A stretch of 64,000 bases of DNA. It comes from Rhizobium sp. 32-5/1 (GTDB lineage Bacteria; Pseudomonadota; Alphaproteobacteria; Rhizobiales; Rhizobiaceae). Position 1 is the stretch's first letter. Each line of letters begins with the position of its first letter. Shown piece by piece: positions 26,653 to 35,600 of the stretch. The position numbers and the translations under genes were made by a program. The stretch lies in NCBI RefSeq assembly GCF_029537235.1, contig NZ_CP120638.1:1550001-1614000 (forward strand), written 5' to 3'. Below the pieces are notes generated by a model, which had not been told where the DNA came from, made no database searches, and worked only from the letters and a program-made list of their open reading frames with translations.

Positions 26653-27865
26653 TCAGGCTGCACGTTCGTTGCCCGGAAGGAATCTGAATGTGAGATCGCT
26701 GGCCGGCGCAATGATCTGATCAACAAGATGATAGAGTTCTGCCGGGGTTTGCACGCCGCCGATATCCTCGTCGATGAACAGCACGTCTTTCTGGACACCG
26801 AAGAAGAACTTCGCACCCTCGGCGCTCACATATTTCGGCTTGAAATATTGCAGATACTTGCCGCCCTTCCATTTCCTGAACGCTGCCTCGTAGCCCGCGA
26901 CGCTCATGTCGTAGTGCGCGCGGTTCTGGGCGGTGCCGCAGCTGTAGCCGCAGGCCTCAGCGAAATTCTTCTCCCAGCCGGGGATATGATAGCCATAGGT
27001 CTGCTTGAACCAGTTCTGCACCAAGCCCACAGCCGCCGAGACCCCGAGGATAGAAGGAAAGGGAAATCCGCCATGTGCGGATCTTCGTCCATGTTGCGGC
27101 CGAGCTCCTGCATGAAGATGGCATGTTTACGCTTCATGTCCTCAATGTCGCCGATACTGGCGGAGTTGCTTTCTGCGCAGGAGCCGAGAATCGAGAAGGG
27201 ACGCTCGGAATAGAAAAAGGTCTCGGCCGTCACCAGAAGCTTGCAGCTGTTTTCGAAATCCACCGTCGGATGCTCGAAATAGCGGTTGCCGAACTTAGAC
27301 TTGACCTTGTCCATGATCTTCTTGGAGACGGCGCCGTGATAGATCGCAAACGGGCAATTCGGCGTGGAGCTGTGCTGCTTCCAGGTAAAAACTCCTCGTA
27401 AAGCCACTCGCGCTTGATCTCGTGAACGCCGGTGTTCAGGGGAATGCAGACATTGCATTTGTTGCGGCGATTGCCCGGCCAATTATAGGTGAAGCGGCTC
27501 CAGACGAAGACATCGACGGAACCGCGCTCTGCCTTTGTGCTGTTGATGAGGTCGATGACGTCAGCATCCATGAAGTCGTCGTCGCCGATGATACAGACGA
27601 ATTCGCCGGTGGCGGCCTCGACGCAACGCTCCCAGTTGTCGACCATCGAATAGACGCGGTCACCCGGCGGAATGAACTTTACCCTGGGATCGCCGATAAC
27701 ATCGACCATGAAGTCGCGCATCGGCGCAGGATCGTCAGAATTGTCGGCAAAAACGAATTCGACATCCGTCCTCAAGTTGACGAGCAGGCTCCTGATCGTC
27801 TCCTGAAAATAGCGCTGGCGGTTGCGGGATGGCACGCAGATCGACAGGGTCGGTTGGGCTAGCAT
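26653..27865 (-). CDS. Glycosyltransferase family 2 protein, two frameshifts
   Basis: Reconstructed length 404 residues. The N-terminal GT-A domain has LSICVPSRNRQRYFQETIRS at residues 6-25 and a proper metal motif in CIIGDDDFMDADVI near 95. The C-terminal half contains TPNCPFAIYHGAVS and ends with FKPKYVSAEGAKFF and IGGVQTPAELYHLVDQI, also found in the GT2-like protein at 17530. Breaks lie in the A-run 27387-27391 (restoring EFFTWKQH) and the C-run 27042-27045 (restoring SSGVSAAVGLVQNW). The start is ATG 27865, and the longer frame upstream lacks the GT entry motif. It is the first gene of a pair with the B12-type radical SAM gene. Confidence 0.75.
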
Positions 27866-28019
27866 CAAGATTCTCCGTTTGCGGAAACGATACGGACAAG
27901 GGCTTTCGCGAGGCTGACGCCAAAGCGGGAGCACAGGTGCGGCGCTTTGCGGCTTTTCAATCAGGCCGAGGGTTGGTAGAGCACCACCTGAGTTTGAAGG
28001 ACGATCCGGAGACACGAAA

Positions 28020-28325
28020 ATGGCAAGACTGCCGGCCGACTGCACCTCCATGACGGACATTCGTCAGGAGATTGACCGGATCGACCATGCCCTGATGCTG
28101 CTGTTTCAAGAGCGCTGGGGCTATATCGGTCGCGCCGCCGAGATCAAACGCGGCACCGGCCTGAAAGCCGATATTCCTGATCGCGTCGAGGAGGTTCGCA
28201 ACAATGTGCGCACCATCGCCACGTCGCTCGGGCTGGAACCGAACTTTTACGACACCCTCTGGGCCGCGCTTATCAGCCAGTCGATCGCCCACGAAAAAGC
28301 CATCCTCGGCGAGACCGCGGATTAA
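28020..28325 (+). CDS. Small chorismate mutase-like protein (AroQ class)
   Basis: A 101-residue all-helical protein. The first helix carries DIRQEIDRIDHALMLLFQER, where the Arg after DI and the following ID-x-ID pattern are the AroQ signature. Helix two has AAEIKRGTG with the lysine expected to bind chorismate. The final helix has ALISQSIAHEK. The length agrees with stand-alone AroQ (chorismate to prephenate) and with isochorismate-pyruvate lyases, which share the fold. It sits alone between two minus-strand glycan units, not with aromatic amino acid genes. GGAGAC precedes the start by about 6 bases. A second start at 28050 (MTDIRQ) is possible. Confidence 0.8.
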   Translation: MARLPADCTSMTDIRQEIDRIDHALMLLFQERWGYIGRAAEIKRGTGLKADIPDRVEEVRNNVRTIATSLGLEPNFYDTLWAALISQSIAHEKAILGETAD

Positions 28326-28454
28326 AAATGGCAGGCATCATCCGGTTGAATGATGCCGCTCAGTTATCGATTCCTGCGATCTTGATCGATGGCTTGCCAT
28401 CACCTTTGACGGTGACCGGTGCGGCACGATCGGCGACCGGCAGAACCGCCGGTT

Positions 28455-29684
28455 TCAGGGGTGCACCGTCAACGACGGCACTGCCGTCACGAACTTCCCA
28501 CCCCAGTCGCTGATATAGGAAAGCTGCTGCTTGATTTCGTCCTGAATGTTCCATGGCAGAATGACTACCCTTTCCGGTTTTTCAGTTTTCAGAAACTCTT
28601 CCGCGACAACCGGAATGCGGCTGCCAGGAAGCAGAAGGCCCTGCTTTGCGGGGTTCTTGTCGACCACGAAGGACAAGAGATCCGGCTTGACGCCCGCGAA
28701 GTTCATCAGCGTGTTGCCCTTGGCGGCTGCGCCATAGGCGGCCACTTTCAGGCCTGCACGCCGGCTTTCGATGAGGAATTCGAGGAAGCCGTCGCGCACG
28801 TCTTCGGCGGCGTCCTGGAAAGCCGTATAGAATGCATCGTCGAGCATGCCCGCGTCCCGCTCGGCCAGAAGCGTCGCGTCCACGGCCGGCGTCTGCGCCT
28901 GCGCGCCGGTATCGTTGCGCTGTGCAAACACCCGCAGGCTGCCGCCGTGCCAGGGCGTCGTTTCGACATCGAAGACGCCGAGGCCATTGGCCTCGAAGAA
29001 GCGCTTCACCGCCGTCAGCGACAGGTAGGAATAGTGTTCGTGATAGGCCGTATCGAACTGGCTTTCGCGGACCATGTTGAGCAGGTGCGGAAATTCAAAT
29101 GTCGCAACGCCCTGCGGCTTCAGGAGGATTGCGAAACCGCGGACGAAATCGTTGATGTCAGGCACATGCGCCAGAACATTGTTGGCCGCCGTCAGGTCGG
29201 CGGATCGGCCTTCCGAGACAAGCCTCTCGGCCACCTCGACGCCGAAAAACTCCTCGACGATCTCGATCCCCTTGGCACGCGCGGCAATCGCCGTGCTTGT
29301 CGTTGGCTCGATACCGAGGCAGGGAATGCCGCGCGCCTTCGCATATTGCAGCAGGTATCCATCATTGGCGGCGATCTCGACAACGTGCGAGGTGCCATCG
29401 AGATGGAACCGCTGCTGCATGTCGGCGACGTATCGCTCGGCATGCTTCAGCCAAGAGGTTGAGAACGAACTGAAATAGGCATAGCTGGACGAGAAGAAAG
29501 TTTCCCGATCGGCAAAATCCTCGGTCTGGACCAGACGACAGTCCTGGCAGGCGCGGATGACCAGCGGATACCAGAGTTCCGGCTTGTTCCGGTCTGCCGG
29601 CGTCACATAGGAATTGGATGGCGGTGCCGTGCCCAGGTCGAGAAAAGGCACCATGTGCTGCGATCCGCAGTGCCTGCACTTCAT
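28455..29684 (-). CDS. Sugar C-methyltransferase (TylCIII/NovU-type, zinc-binding N-terminus)
   Basis: A 409-residue methyltransferase in the three-part arrangement of NDP-hexose C-methyltransferases. The N-terminal zinc site has CRHC (residues 3-6) and CQDC near 50. The SAM domain has VVEIAANDGYLLQYAKARG near 100. The C-terminal domain has AAYGAAAKGNTLMNFAG near 315 and VDKNPAKQGLLLPGSRIPV. These enzymes add a methyl to C-3 (sometimes C-5) of a 4-keto-6-deoxysugar. It is fourth in the operon with CDP-glucose genes and overlaps the 3,5-epimerase gene by ATGA, so its substrate is most likely CDP-4-keto-6-deoxyhexose. Confidence 0.85.
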   Translation of the reverse strand: MKCRHCGSQHMVPFLDLGTAPPSNSYVTPADRNKPELWYPLVIRACQDCRLVQTEDFADRETFFSSSYAYFSSFSTSWLKHAERYVADMQQRFHLDGTSHVVEIAANDGYLLQYAKARGIPCLGIEPTTSTAIAARAKGIEIVEEFFGVEVAERLVSEGRSADLTAANNVLAHVPDINDFVRGFAILLKPQGVATFEFPHLLNMVRESQFDTAYHEHYSYLSLTAVKRFFEANGLGVFDVETTPWHGGSLRVFAQRNDTGAQAQTPAVDATLLAERDAGMLDDAFYTAFQDAAEDVRDGFLEFLIESRRAGLKVAAYGAAAKGNTLMNFAGVKPDLLSFVVDKNPAKQGLLLPGSRIPVVAEEFLKTEKPERVVILPWNIQDEIKQQLSYISDWGGKFVTAVPSLTVHP

Positions 29685-30244
29685 AGGGTCACTCCCGCAT
29701 AATCCGCAGACAGAATCGGATGGGCGGTATCACGGGGCGACAGGTTCGACACCGGCAGCGGCCATTCGATGGCAAGGCGCGGATCCTGGCTGTGCAGGCC
29801 GCCTTCGGCGGCGGCGACATAGGATTCGGAGTGCATGTAGAGCATGTGGGCATCATCCGTCAGCGTCTGGAAACCGTGCGCAAATCCCTTGGGGACCAGA
29901 AGCGAACGACCGTTGTCCTCGGAGAGCTCGACGGCGAAATGCTTGAGGAATGTCGAAGAGCCACGACGGATGTCGACAACGACATCGCGCACCCGGCCGC
30001 GTGTGCAGGCAATCAGCTTGATCTCGGCAAAAGGCGGGTTCTGGAAATGCATGCCTCGGATCGTGCTGCGATGCGCCGTTCCAGTTTCATTGATCTGGGC
30101 GATGCGGCCGGTCCAGCCAAATGTTTCCAGATCGTCCGGGCAGAAGAGGCGGGTCAGGAAGCCGCGATCGTCCTTCAGGATCTTACGGTTCAACACCACA
30201 AGCCCGTCGAACGGGGTCGTCTCTGCCTGGAACCTGTCACCCAT
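29681..30244 (-). CDS. dTDP-4-dehydrorhamnose 3,5-epimerase (RfbC) family protein
   Basis: A 187-residue cupin-fold epimerase. Motifs are DDRGFLTRLFCPDDLETFG near residue 26, the catalytic histidine in STIRGMHFQNPPFAE near 66, VVVDIRRGSSTF near 90, and LLVPKGFAHGFQTL near 115. It is joined by one-base contact to the CDP-glucose dehydratase gene upstream and by ATGA to the C-methyltransferase downstream. Because no dTDP-sugar genes (rfbA, rfbB, rfbD) are present, it probably acts on a CDP-4-keto-6-deoxysugar rather than the dTDP-rhamnose precursor. Confidence 0.85.
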   Translation of the reverse strand: MGDRFQAETTPFDGLVVLNRKILKDDRGFLTRLFCPDDLETFGWTGRIAQINETGTAHRSTIRGMHFQNPPFAEIKLIACTRGRVRDVVVDIRRGSSTFLKHFAVELSEDNGRSLLVPKGFAHGFQTLTDDAHMLYMHSESYVAAAEGGLHSQDPRLAIEWPLPVSNLSPRDTAHPILSADYAGVTL

Positions 30245-31320
30245 CAGCCGGCCCTCAAGGCCTTTATTTCAGCAGCCATGCTTGCGAAGTCCCTGATGTC
30301 GCCAAGGCAGAGATCGAGCGCCGCCTTGCCGTCGCGCTGGGCACGATACCATTCCATCGTGCGCTTGACCGTTTCCGCCAGTCGCCACCGCGGCTGATAG
30401 CCGAGATCGGCACGGGCGCGGGCGCTGTCGAGAACGAGATAACCGGCTTCATGCGGGCCTTCGCTGCCATCTCCGAGAAGGACTTCGCCAGACCCGTAGT
30501 GACGCTCGGCCATTTTCAGCACCGATCCAACGGAGGCTGCTTCGCCATGGTCCGGTCCGAAATTGTAGCTTTCGGCGATATCAGGCGCGTGCCATAGATG
30601 CTGCGCCAGACCCATGTAGCCGCCGAGCGGCTCAAGCACGTGCTGCCACGGCCGCACTGCCCGCGGGCGACGCACCTGCAGGATTTCGCCACTCTGCCAG
30701 GCACGGACGGCATCGGGGATCAGCCGGTCCTGTGCCCAATCTCCACCGCCGATCACATTGCCAGCACGCGCTGTGGCAATGCCGATCTTGCGTGGGGCGA
30801 AAAACGAGGACCGGTAGCTTGACGCGACGATCTCGGCTGCCGCCTTTGAGGCGCTGTAGGGGTCATGGCCACCGAGCGGATCGGTCTCGATAAAGGCGAG
30901 GCCGGCTTCGGCATTGTGATAAACCTTGTCGGTGGTGACAACCACGATGGAGCGCACATCGGGCGCAACCCTGAGGGCCTCGAGCAGGTTTGCGGTGCCG
31001 ACGACGTTGATTTCATAGGTCTCCACGGGGTTGCGATAGCCTGCCCGCACCAGCGCCTGCGCGGCGAGATGAAAGACGATCTGCGGCCGCGTTTTGACAA
31101 CCTGGTTCATCACCGCGTCGCGATCGCGGATATCGACGATGCCTTCACCGTCTATATTCCCGCCGAGCAATACATGCAGTGACGGATCGCTTTCGGGCGC
31201 CAGCGACAGGCCGCTTACCTCGGCGCCCATCTCCCGCAGCCAAAGCGAAAGCCAGCTTCCCTTGAAGCCGGTGTGCCCTGTAACCAGAACGCGTTTTCCA
31301 TGCCAGAATTCTTGGGTCAT
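30244..31320 (-). CDS. rfbG: CDP-glucose 4,6-dehydratase
   Basis: A 358-residue extended SDR enzyme. It has the NAD-binding VLVTGHTGFKGSWLSLWL at residues 9-26 (FKGSW is characteristic of RfbG), TTDKVYHN near 122, and the catalytic YSASKAAAE near 147. It turns CDP-glucose into CDP-4-keto-6-deoxyglucose. I start at ATG 31320, six bases after the stop of the cytidylyltransferase gene. The longer frame runs back into that gene. It is followed directly by the 3,5-epimerase. No RfbH-type 3-dehydrase is found nearby, so 3,6-dideoxy sugars are not indicated. Confidence 0.92.
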   Translation of the reverse strand: MTQEFWHGKRVLVTGHTGFKGSWLSLWLREMGAEVSGLSLAPESDPSLHVLLGGNIDGEGIVDIRDRDAVMNQVVKTRPQIVFHLAAQALVRAGYRNPVETYEINVVGTANLLEALRVAPDVRSIVVVTTDKVYHNAEAGLAFIETDPLGGHDPYSASKAAAEIVASSYRSSFFAPRKIGIATARAGNVIGGGDWAQDRLIPDAVRAWQSGEILQVRRPRAVRPWQHVLEPLGGYMGLAQHLWHAPDIAESYNFGPDHGEAASVGSVLKMAERHYGSGEVLLGDGSEGPHEAGYLVLDSARARADLGYQPRWRLAETVKRTMEWYRAQRDGKAALDLCLGDIRDFASMAAEIKALRAG

Positions 31321-31325
31321 CGGCT

Positions 31326-32095
31326 TCACCAGCTCTTCCACGGCGGATTGCCGCTTTGCCACAGACTTTCGAGATGTACCTTGTCGCGAAGCGTATCCAT
31401 CGGCTGCCAGAAGCCCTCGTGAAAAAATGCCTGCAACTCGCCGTCTCTGGCCAGTCCCATCAGTGGTTCCCCTTCCCAGCTCGTATGATCGCCATCGATC
31501 CGGTCGATGACGCGCGGCGAAAGTACGAAGAAGCCGCCATTGATGAAGCCGCCCTCGCCTTCGGGCTTTTCGATAAAACCCTGTACCTCGTTGCCATCAA
31601 GCTGCAGCGCTCCGTAGCGCGCCGGCGGACGCACGGCCGTAACCGTTGCCAGCTTTCCATGGCTCTTGTGAAAGGCGATCGTGCTGGCAATATCGAGATT
31701 GCTTACACCGTCGCCATAGGTGAAGCAGAAAGCGTCCTCGTCCTTGAGATAGGAGGCAACCCGCCCGAGACGTCCCCCAGTCATCGAATTCTCGCCGGTA
31801 TCGACCAACGTTACCCGCCAGTTCTCGGCGCTCTGGCGATGGAATTCGATCCGGTTCTGCGAAAGGTCGAAGGTAATATCCGACATGTGCAGGCCGTAAT
31901 TGGCAAAATATTCCTTGATAACGTAACCCTTGAAACCGCAGCAGATTACGAAATCGCGGATCCCGTGCGCATAATAGAGCTTCATGATGTGCCACAGAAT
32001 CGGCCGGCCGCCGATCTCGATCATCGGCTTTGGTCGCAGGTGGGTTTCTTCCGCGATACGCGAACCGAGCCCCCCGCAAGAATCACTGCTTTCAT
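31326..32095 (-). CDS. rfbF: Glucose-1-phosphate cytidylyltransferase, one frameshift
   Basis: After adding one base the protein has 256 residues and begins MKAVILAGGLGSRIAEETHL, then RPKPMIEIGGRPILWHIMK, the full nucleotidyltransferase signature. Further motifs are FTYGDGVSNLD near 125 and FINGGFFVLSP near 178. The break is in the C-run 32070-32075 (G-run of the gene), within the GG of LAGGLGSR. It makes CDP-glucose from CTP and glucose-1-phosphate. It is the first gene of the minus-strand operon that continues with rfbG, the 3,5-epimerase and the C-methyltransferase. Confidence 0.88.
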
Positions 32096-32431
32096 AGCTC
32101 TCTCCCCTCTACTGTCTATCGCTGCACGCAGTCGCGGGCAACGCCGGCAACTGCGTGGCAAGAGCAAGGGGGACGTCATGCCGATAGGTGCGGAACAAAG
32201 CTGGCCGCCGCGCTGTGTTCGATAACGCAGCCACCGCGTTTACCATCGCGCGGTTTCGGGGGCGAGAAAATACCATGATGCTCCAGGTCCAGTCAGTCTA
32301 TCGTGACAAAGACCGTAACCGGTGAAACTGTCGTCAGACTGGATTGAAGCGGCGAGCACTGAAATAGAGATGGCCGGCAGAACAAAGCTGCCGACCATCT
32401 CTATTTCCAGAAGACAACCCGCGGAGGGCTG
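32096..32431. other. Intergenic region between rfbF and galE (336 bases)
   Basis: It contains the presumed promoter side of the CDP-sugar operon on the right of rfbF and the galE hairpin (32361-32407). I found no convincing ORF or promoter match. Confidence 0.6.
32361..32407 (-). terminator. 20-bp stem-loop downstream of galE
   Basis: The arm 32361-32380 (GAAATAGAGATGGCCGGCAG) pairs with 32388-32407 along all 20 positions, one of them a G-U pair in RNA, with a 7-base loop. It begins 25 bases after the galE stop. T residues on the minus strand are few (TATTTC), so it is a strong hairpin with a modest tail. Confidence 0.7.
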
Positions 32432-33466
32432 TCAGAGGTGTGCGGACACGAGCCGCCGTTGAATTTCATCGATGTCGTAGCTGTTCTTGCGGGCGAGCTG
32501 CTGCTCCCAATCGAGCGCTGTCTCGACGATCAGGTCGAGATCGGCAAAGGACGGTGTCCAGTCAAGCATTTTGCGCGCAACAGTGGCATCGGCGACGATA
32601 CTGACGGCATCACCGGCGCGGCGATCGGAGTAATTGACCTCGAAATTGCGTCCATGAACGCGCTTCACCGCCTGCAGGACCTGGAGAACCGAGTAGCCTT
32701 CCCCATAACCGCAATTGGCAATAAGTGGTCGTCCACCCTGGCGGAGATATTCCAGCGCCTTCATATGCGCCGCAACAAGATCGGAAACATGGATGTAGTC
32801 GCGCACGCCGGTGCCATCCGGCGTGGGATAATCCGTGCCGAACACATCCACTTTCAGGCGTTTGCCGAGTGCCGCCTCGCAGGCGACCTTGATCAGGTGG
32901 GTTGCCCCGACTGTCGATTGGCCTGTTCGGCCGCGCGGATCGGCGCCGGCGACATTGAAATAGCGCAGCGCCACATAGCGAAAATCGTGGGCTGCCGCGG
33001 CATCGCGCAGCATGATTTCGGACATCAGCTTCGACATGCCGTAGGGGCTTTCCGGACGAAGCGCTGCCGTCTCCTGCACCGGCATGGGATTTTCCGGCGT
33101 CCCGTAGACAGCAGCCGTCGATGAGAACACGAAATTGGCGATTCCAGCCTCGATCGCCGCAGCGATCAGCACGCGCGTCTTGCCGGTGTTGTTTTCATAA
33201 TAGGAGAGCGGATCGGCAACAGACTCCGGCACGACGATCGAACCGGCAAAGTGAATGATGGACGTGATGCTGTTTTCACGAAAGATGCGGGACAAGACCT
33301 CCGTGTCGCCGACATCCCCCAGATAGAAGCGCGCTTCCGGTGCCAGTGCCCAACGGAAGCCCGTCGAGAGCCGGTCCAGCACGACAACATCCTCTCCCGC
33401 ATCAATCAACGCCCAGACCATATGGCTGCCGATATATCCTGCACCGCCCGTCACGAGAACCGTCAT
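32432..33466 (-). CDS. galE: UDP-glucose 4-epimerase
   Basis: A 344-residue SDR epimerase with VLVTGGAGYIGSHMVWALID at residues 3-22, FSSTAAVYGTPENPMP near 118 and the catalytic YGMSKLMSE near 145. GalE converts UDP-glucose and UDP-galactose, supplying galactose for exopolysaccharide and LPS. ATG 33466 is chosen because AGGAAAG precedes it and the glycine motif follows at once. The longer frame has no ribosome site. It is transcribed alone from a region holding a 16-bp palindrome, and a strong hairpin follows. Confidence 0.93.
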   Translation of the reverse strand: MTVLVTGGAGYIGSHMVWALIDAGEDVVVLDRLSTGFRWALAPEARFYLGDVGDTEVLSRIFRENSITSIIHFAGSIVVPESVADPLSYYENNTGKTRVLIAAAIEAGIANFVFSSTAAVYGTPENPMPVQETAALRPESPYGMSKLMSEIMLRDAAAAHDFRYVALRYFNVAGADPRGRTGQSTVGATHLIKVACEAALGKRLKVDVFGTDYPTPDGTGVRDYIHVSDLVAAHMKALEYLRQGGRPLIANCGYGEGYSVLQVLQAVKRVHGRNFEVNYSDRRAGDAVSIVADATVARKMLDWTPSFADLDLIVETALDWEQQLARKNSYDIDEIQRRLVSAHL

Positions 33467-33600
33467 GGTTTTCACTTTCCTGCCCAGTTTGACAGGAGAC
33501 ATCACAAGCGAAAATTCTTTCCGAAGGCTGACTTTTCAGGCCGCGGGCGGTCTCGGCGGATGTATTGTTCAGGGTATGGTTATGTCGATATTTCGCGATC

Positions 33601-33616
33601 CGCTAAAATTTTAGCG
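33601..33616. promoter_or_regulatory. 16-bp perfect palindrome upstream of galE
   Basis: CGCTAAAATTTTAGCG at 33601-33616 is fully self-complementary. It is 135 bases upstream of galE and 52 bases after the 3' end of the aminotransferase gene, so galE is the only gene it can head. It could be an operator. Confidence 0.45.
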
Positions 33617-33667
33617 AACCTCGTGCAGGCGCGCCGGCGTCTGTTCTGACCCTTACCGGTTTAGCGC

Positions 33668-34832
33668 TCAAAGCCCGGCAATATAGCCGGCGAGCCGATC
33701 GGCCGCGATCTTGATCTGCTCCGGATCGCGCAGGAAGCAGGCGCGCAGGAACAGCGATCCGCCATCGCCGAAAGCGGTTCCCGGCGCAAGGCCAACCCCG
33801 TCTGGTCGACGATTTCGAGTGCCGCGCGCCGGGAATCCGTCACGCCGTCGATCTTCAGGAAGGCGTAGATCGCGCCATCCGGCTTCAGCGTTTCGACCCG
33901 GTTGGTGGCGATCAGCGCATCGCAGAGAAGATCACGCGAGAGTGCGGCCTTGGCGATGTTGGCAGCGACGAACGCATCGCCGTGGTCCAGCGCTGCGACC
34001 GCGCCGGCCTGCATGAATTGCGCGACACCGGAGGTCGAATACTGGATGAGGTTTTCAAGCACCTGCCCCGCTTCCGGCGGCGCGACGATCCAGCCGACAC
34101 GCCAGCCGGTCATCGACCAGTTCTTGGAAAAGGAGTTGACGAACAGGATACGGTCGCCGTCCTGCATGACGTCGAGGAACGACGGCGCCCGGCCACCGCT
34201 ATAATGGTACAGAGCGTAAATCTCATCGGCCATGATCCAGAGGGCGTGCCTGCGCGCGAGGTCGAGGATAGCCCGAAGATCATCCAGGCTCGCTGTCCAG
34301 CCTGTCGGGTTCGATGGTGTGTTGACGAACAAAGCCCGCGTCTTCGCATTGATCGCGCCTTCCAGCCGGTCGAGGTCAAGCTGCCAGCGGCCGTCTTCGA
34401 ACTGCAGCGGAACGGCGACAGGATGAACACCCGAAATGGCCGCGGAAGCCGCGAAATTCGGCCAGGCGGGCGAGAGATAGACCATCTCATCGCCCGGAGA
34501 CGTGATCGCTTCGATCGCCAGCTTGATGGCCTGCATGCCCGAACCGGTCACGTAGAAATTGTCTGATGACAGGGTCTTTGCGAAGTGGCGCTGATAGTAG
34601 CGGGAAAGTGCCTCGCGCAAGGGCGGAACGCCGCGCTGCCATGTGTAAAGGTCTCGCCGGCTCTCAGCGAGACCTCGGCAGCCTGCGATATAAACTCCGG
34701 CGTCGGCAGATCGCCCTCGCCGACCCAGAGCGGGATCAATCCCTCGCGCCCACGAGCATAGTTTACAAGTTCGACGATGCCACTTTCCGGTGCGGCAAGC
34801 GAACGAGGACTAAGGGTCTTCAGAAGGGTCAT
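33668..34832 (-). CDS. PLP-dependent class I/II aminotransferase, two frameshifts
   Basis: Reconstructed length 388 residues. Motifs include IPLWVGEGDLPTPEFI near residue 32, VTGSGMQAIKLAIEA near 95, NTPSNPTGW near 167, MADEIYALYHY near 200 and the PLP lysine in VNSFSKNWSMTGWRVGW near 230. The breaks are at the A-run 34647-34649 (restoring ETFYTWQRGVPPLREAL) and the C-run 33796-33799 (restoring GVGLAPGTAFGDGGSLFLRA). It stands alone, convergent with nothing, between mscL and galE. Substrate class cannot be assigned beyond aspartate/aromatic-type transaminases. Confidence 0.78.
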
Positions 34833-34923
34833 CGGCGGGCTCCTGACGCAGGGTCTTGCGCTTCATTGCCCGCCGCTTCTAGCTGGTTTTCAAACGGCGA
34901 TCACGTGATATTCCCTGACGGAT

Positions 34924-35376
34924 TTATCGATTTTCGTGATGGATCGGCCCATTCTCAGGGCGCTTCAGCAGGTCGCGGATTTCGGTCAGCAACTGGACAT
35001 CGACCGGCGGTGGCGCTGCCGGCTCTTCGTTCTTCTGCTTCTCCATAGAGACGCGCATCTTGTTGACCGCCTTGACCAGCAGGAAGATGATCCAGGCCAG
35101 GATCAGGAAGTTGATGACGACGGTCAGGAAGCTGCCATAGGCAAAGACGGCACCCTGTTCACGGGCGGCGGCCAGCGACGTGGCGGTCACGGTCGAGGAG
35201 AGCGGAAAGAAGAAATTCGAGAAATCGAGCCCGCCCGTGACGGCCCCAACCACGGGCATGATGATGTCGTTGACAAGCGAGTTGACGATCAGCGTAAAGG
35301 CACCGCCAATAATGATACCGACGGCAAGGTCCATGACATTGCCCCGCGCGATAAACGCCTTGAATTCATTCAGCAT
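34924..35376 (-). CDS. mscL: Large-conductance mechanosensitive channel
   Basis: A 150-residue MscL. It begins [20 protein letters not shown], followed by the gating helix [24 protein letters not shown], a periplasmic loop, the second membrane helix [20 protein letters not shown] and a cytoplasmic helix. It opens under membrane tension to release solutes in osmotic downshock. ATG 35376 is preceded by GGAGAGAGAG. The longer open frame upstream is not supported. Single gene. Confidence 0.96.
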   Translation of the reverse strand: MLNEFKAFIARGNVMDLAVGIIIGGAFTLIVNSLVNDIIMPVVGAVTGGLDFSNFFFPLSSTVTATSLAAAREQGAVFAYGSFLTVVINFLILAWIIFLLVKAVNKMRVSMEKQKNEEPAAPPPVDVQLLTEIRDLLKRPENGPIHHENR

Positions 35377-35600
35377 TGCTCTCTCTCCATTATATATGAA
35401 TGCAATTGATCCAAGACGGGATGCTAGCGCATATTGCCCTCGATTCAATCGTTCGGCCAAAGATTCGTCGCGTTTGGCCAGTTTTCGCCGCATGGCCAAC
35501 CTGCGCTGAAATCGCTCGTCAATCTGACTTAAGGCTTAGACCGAAGCAATTTTCATCAGCACCGTATTGCCTTATGCTCGTTCCCTGAAGTGGAGGGGGC

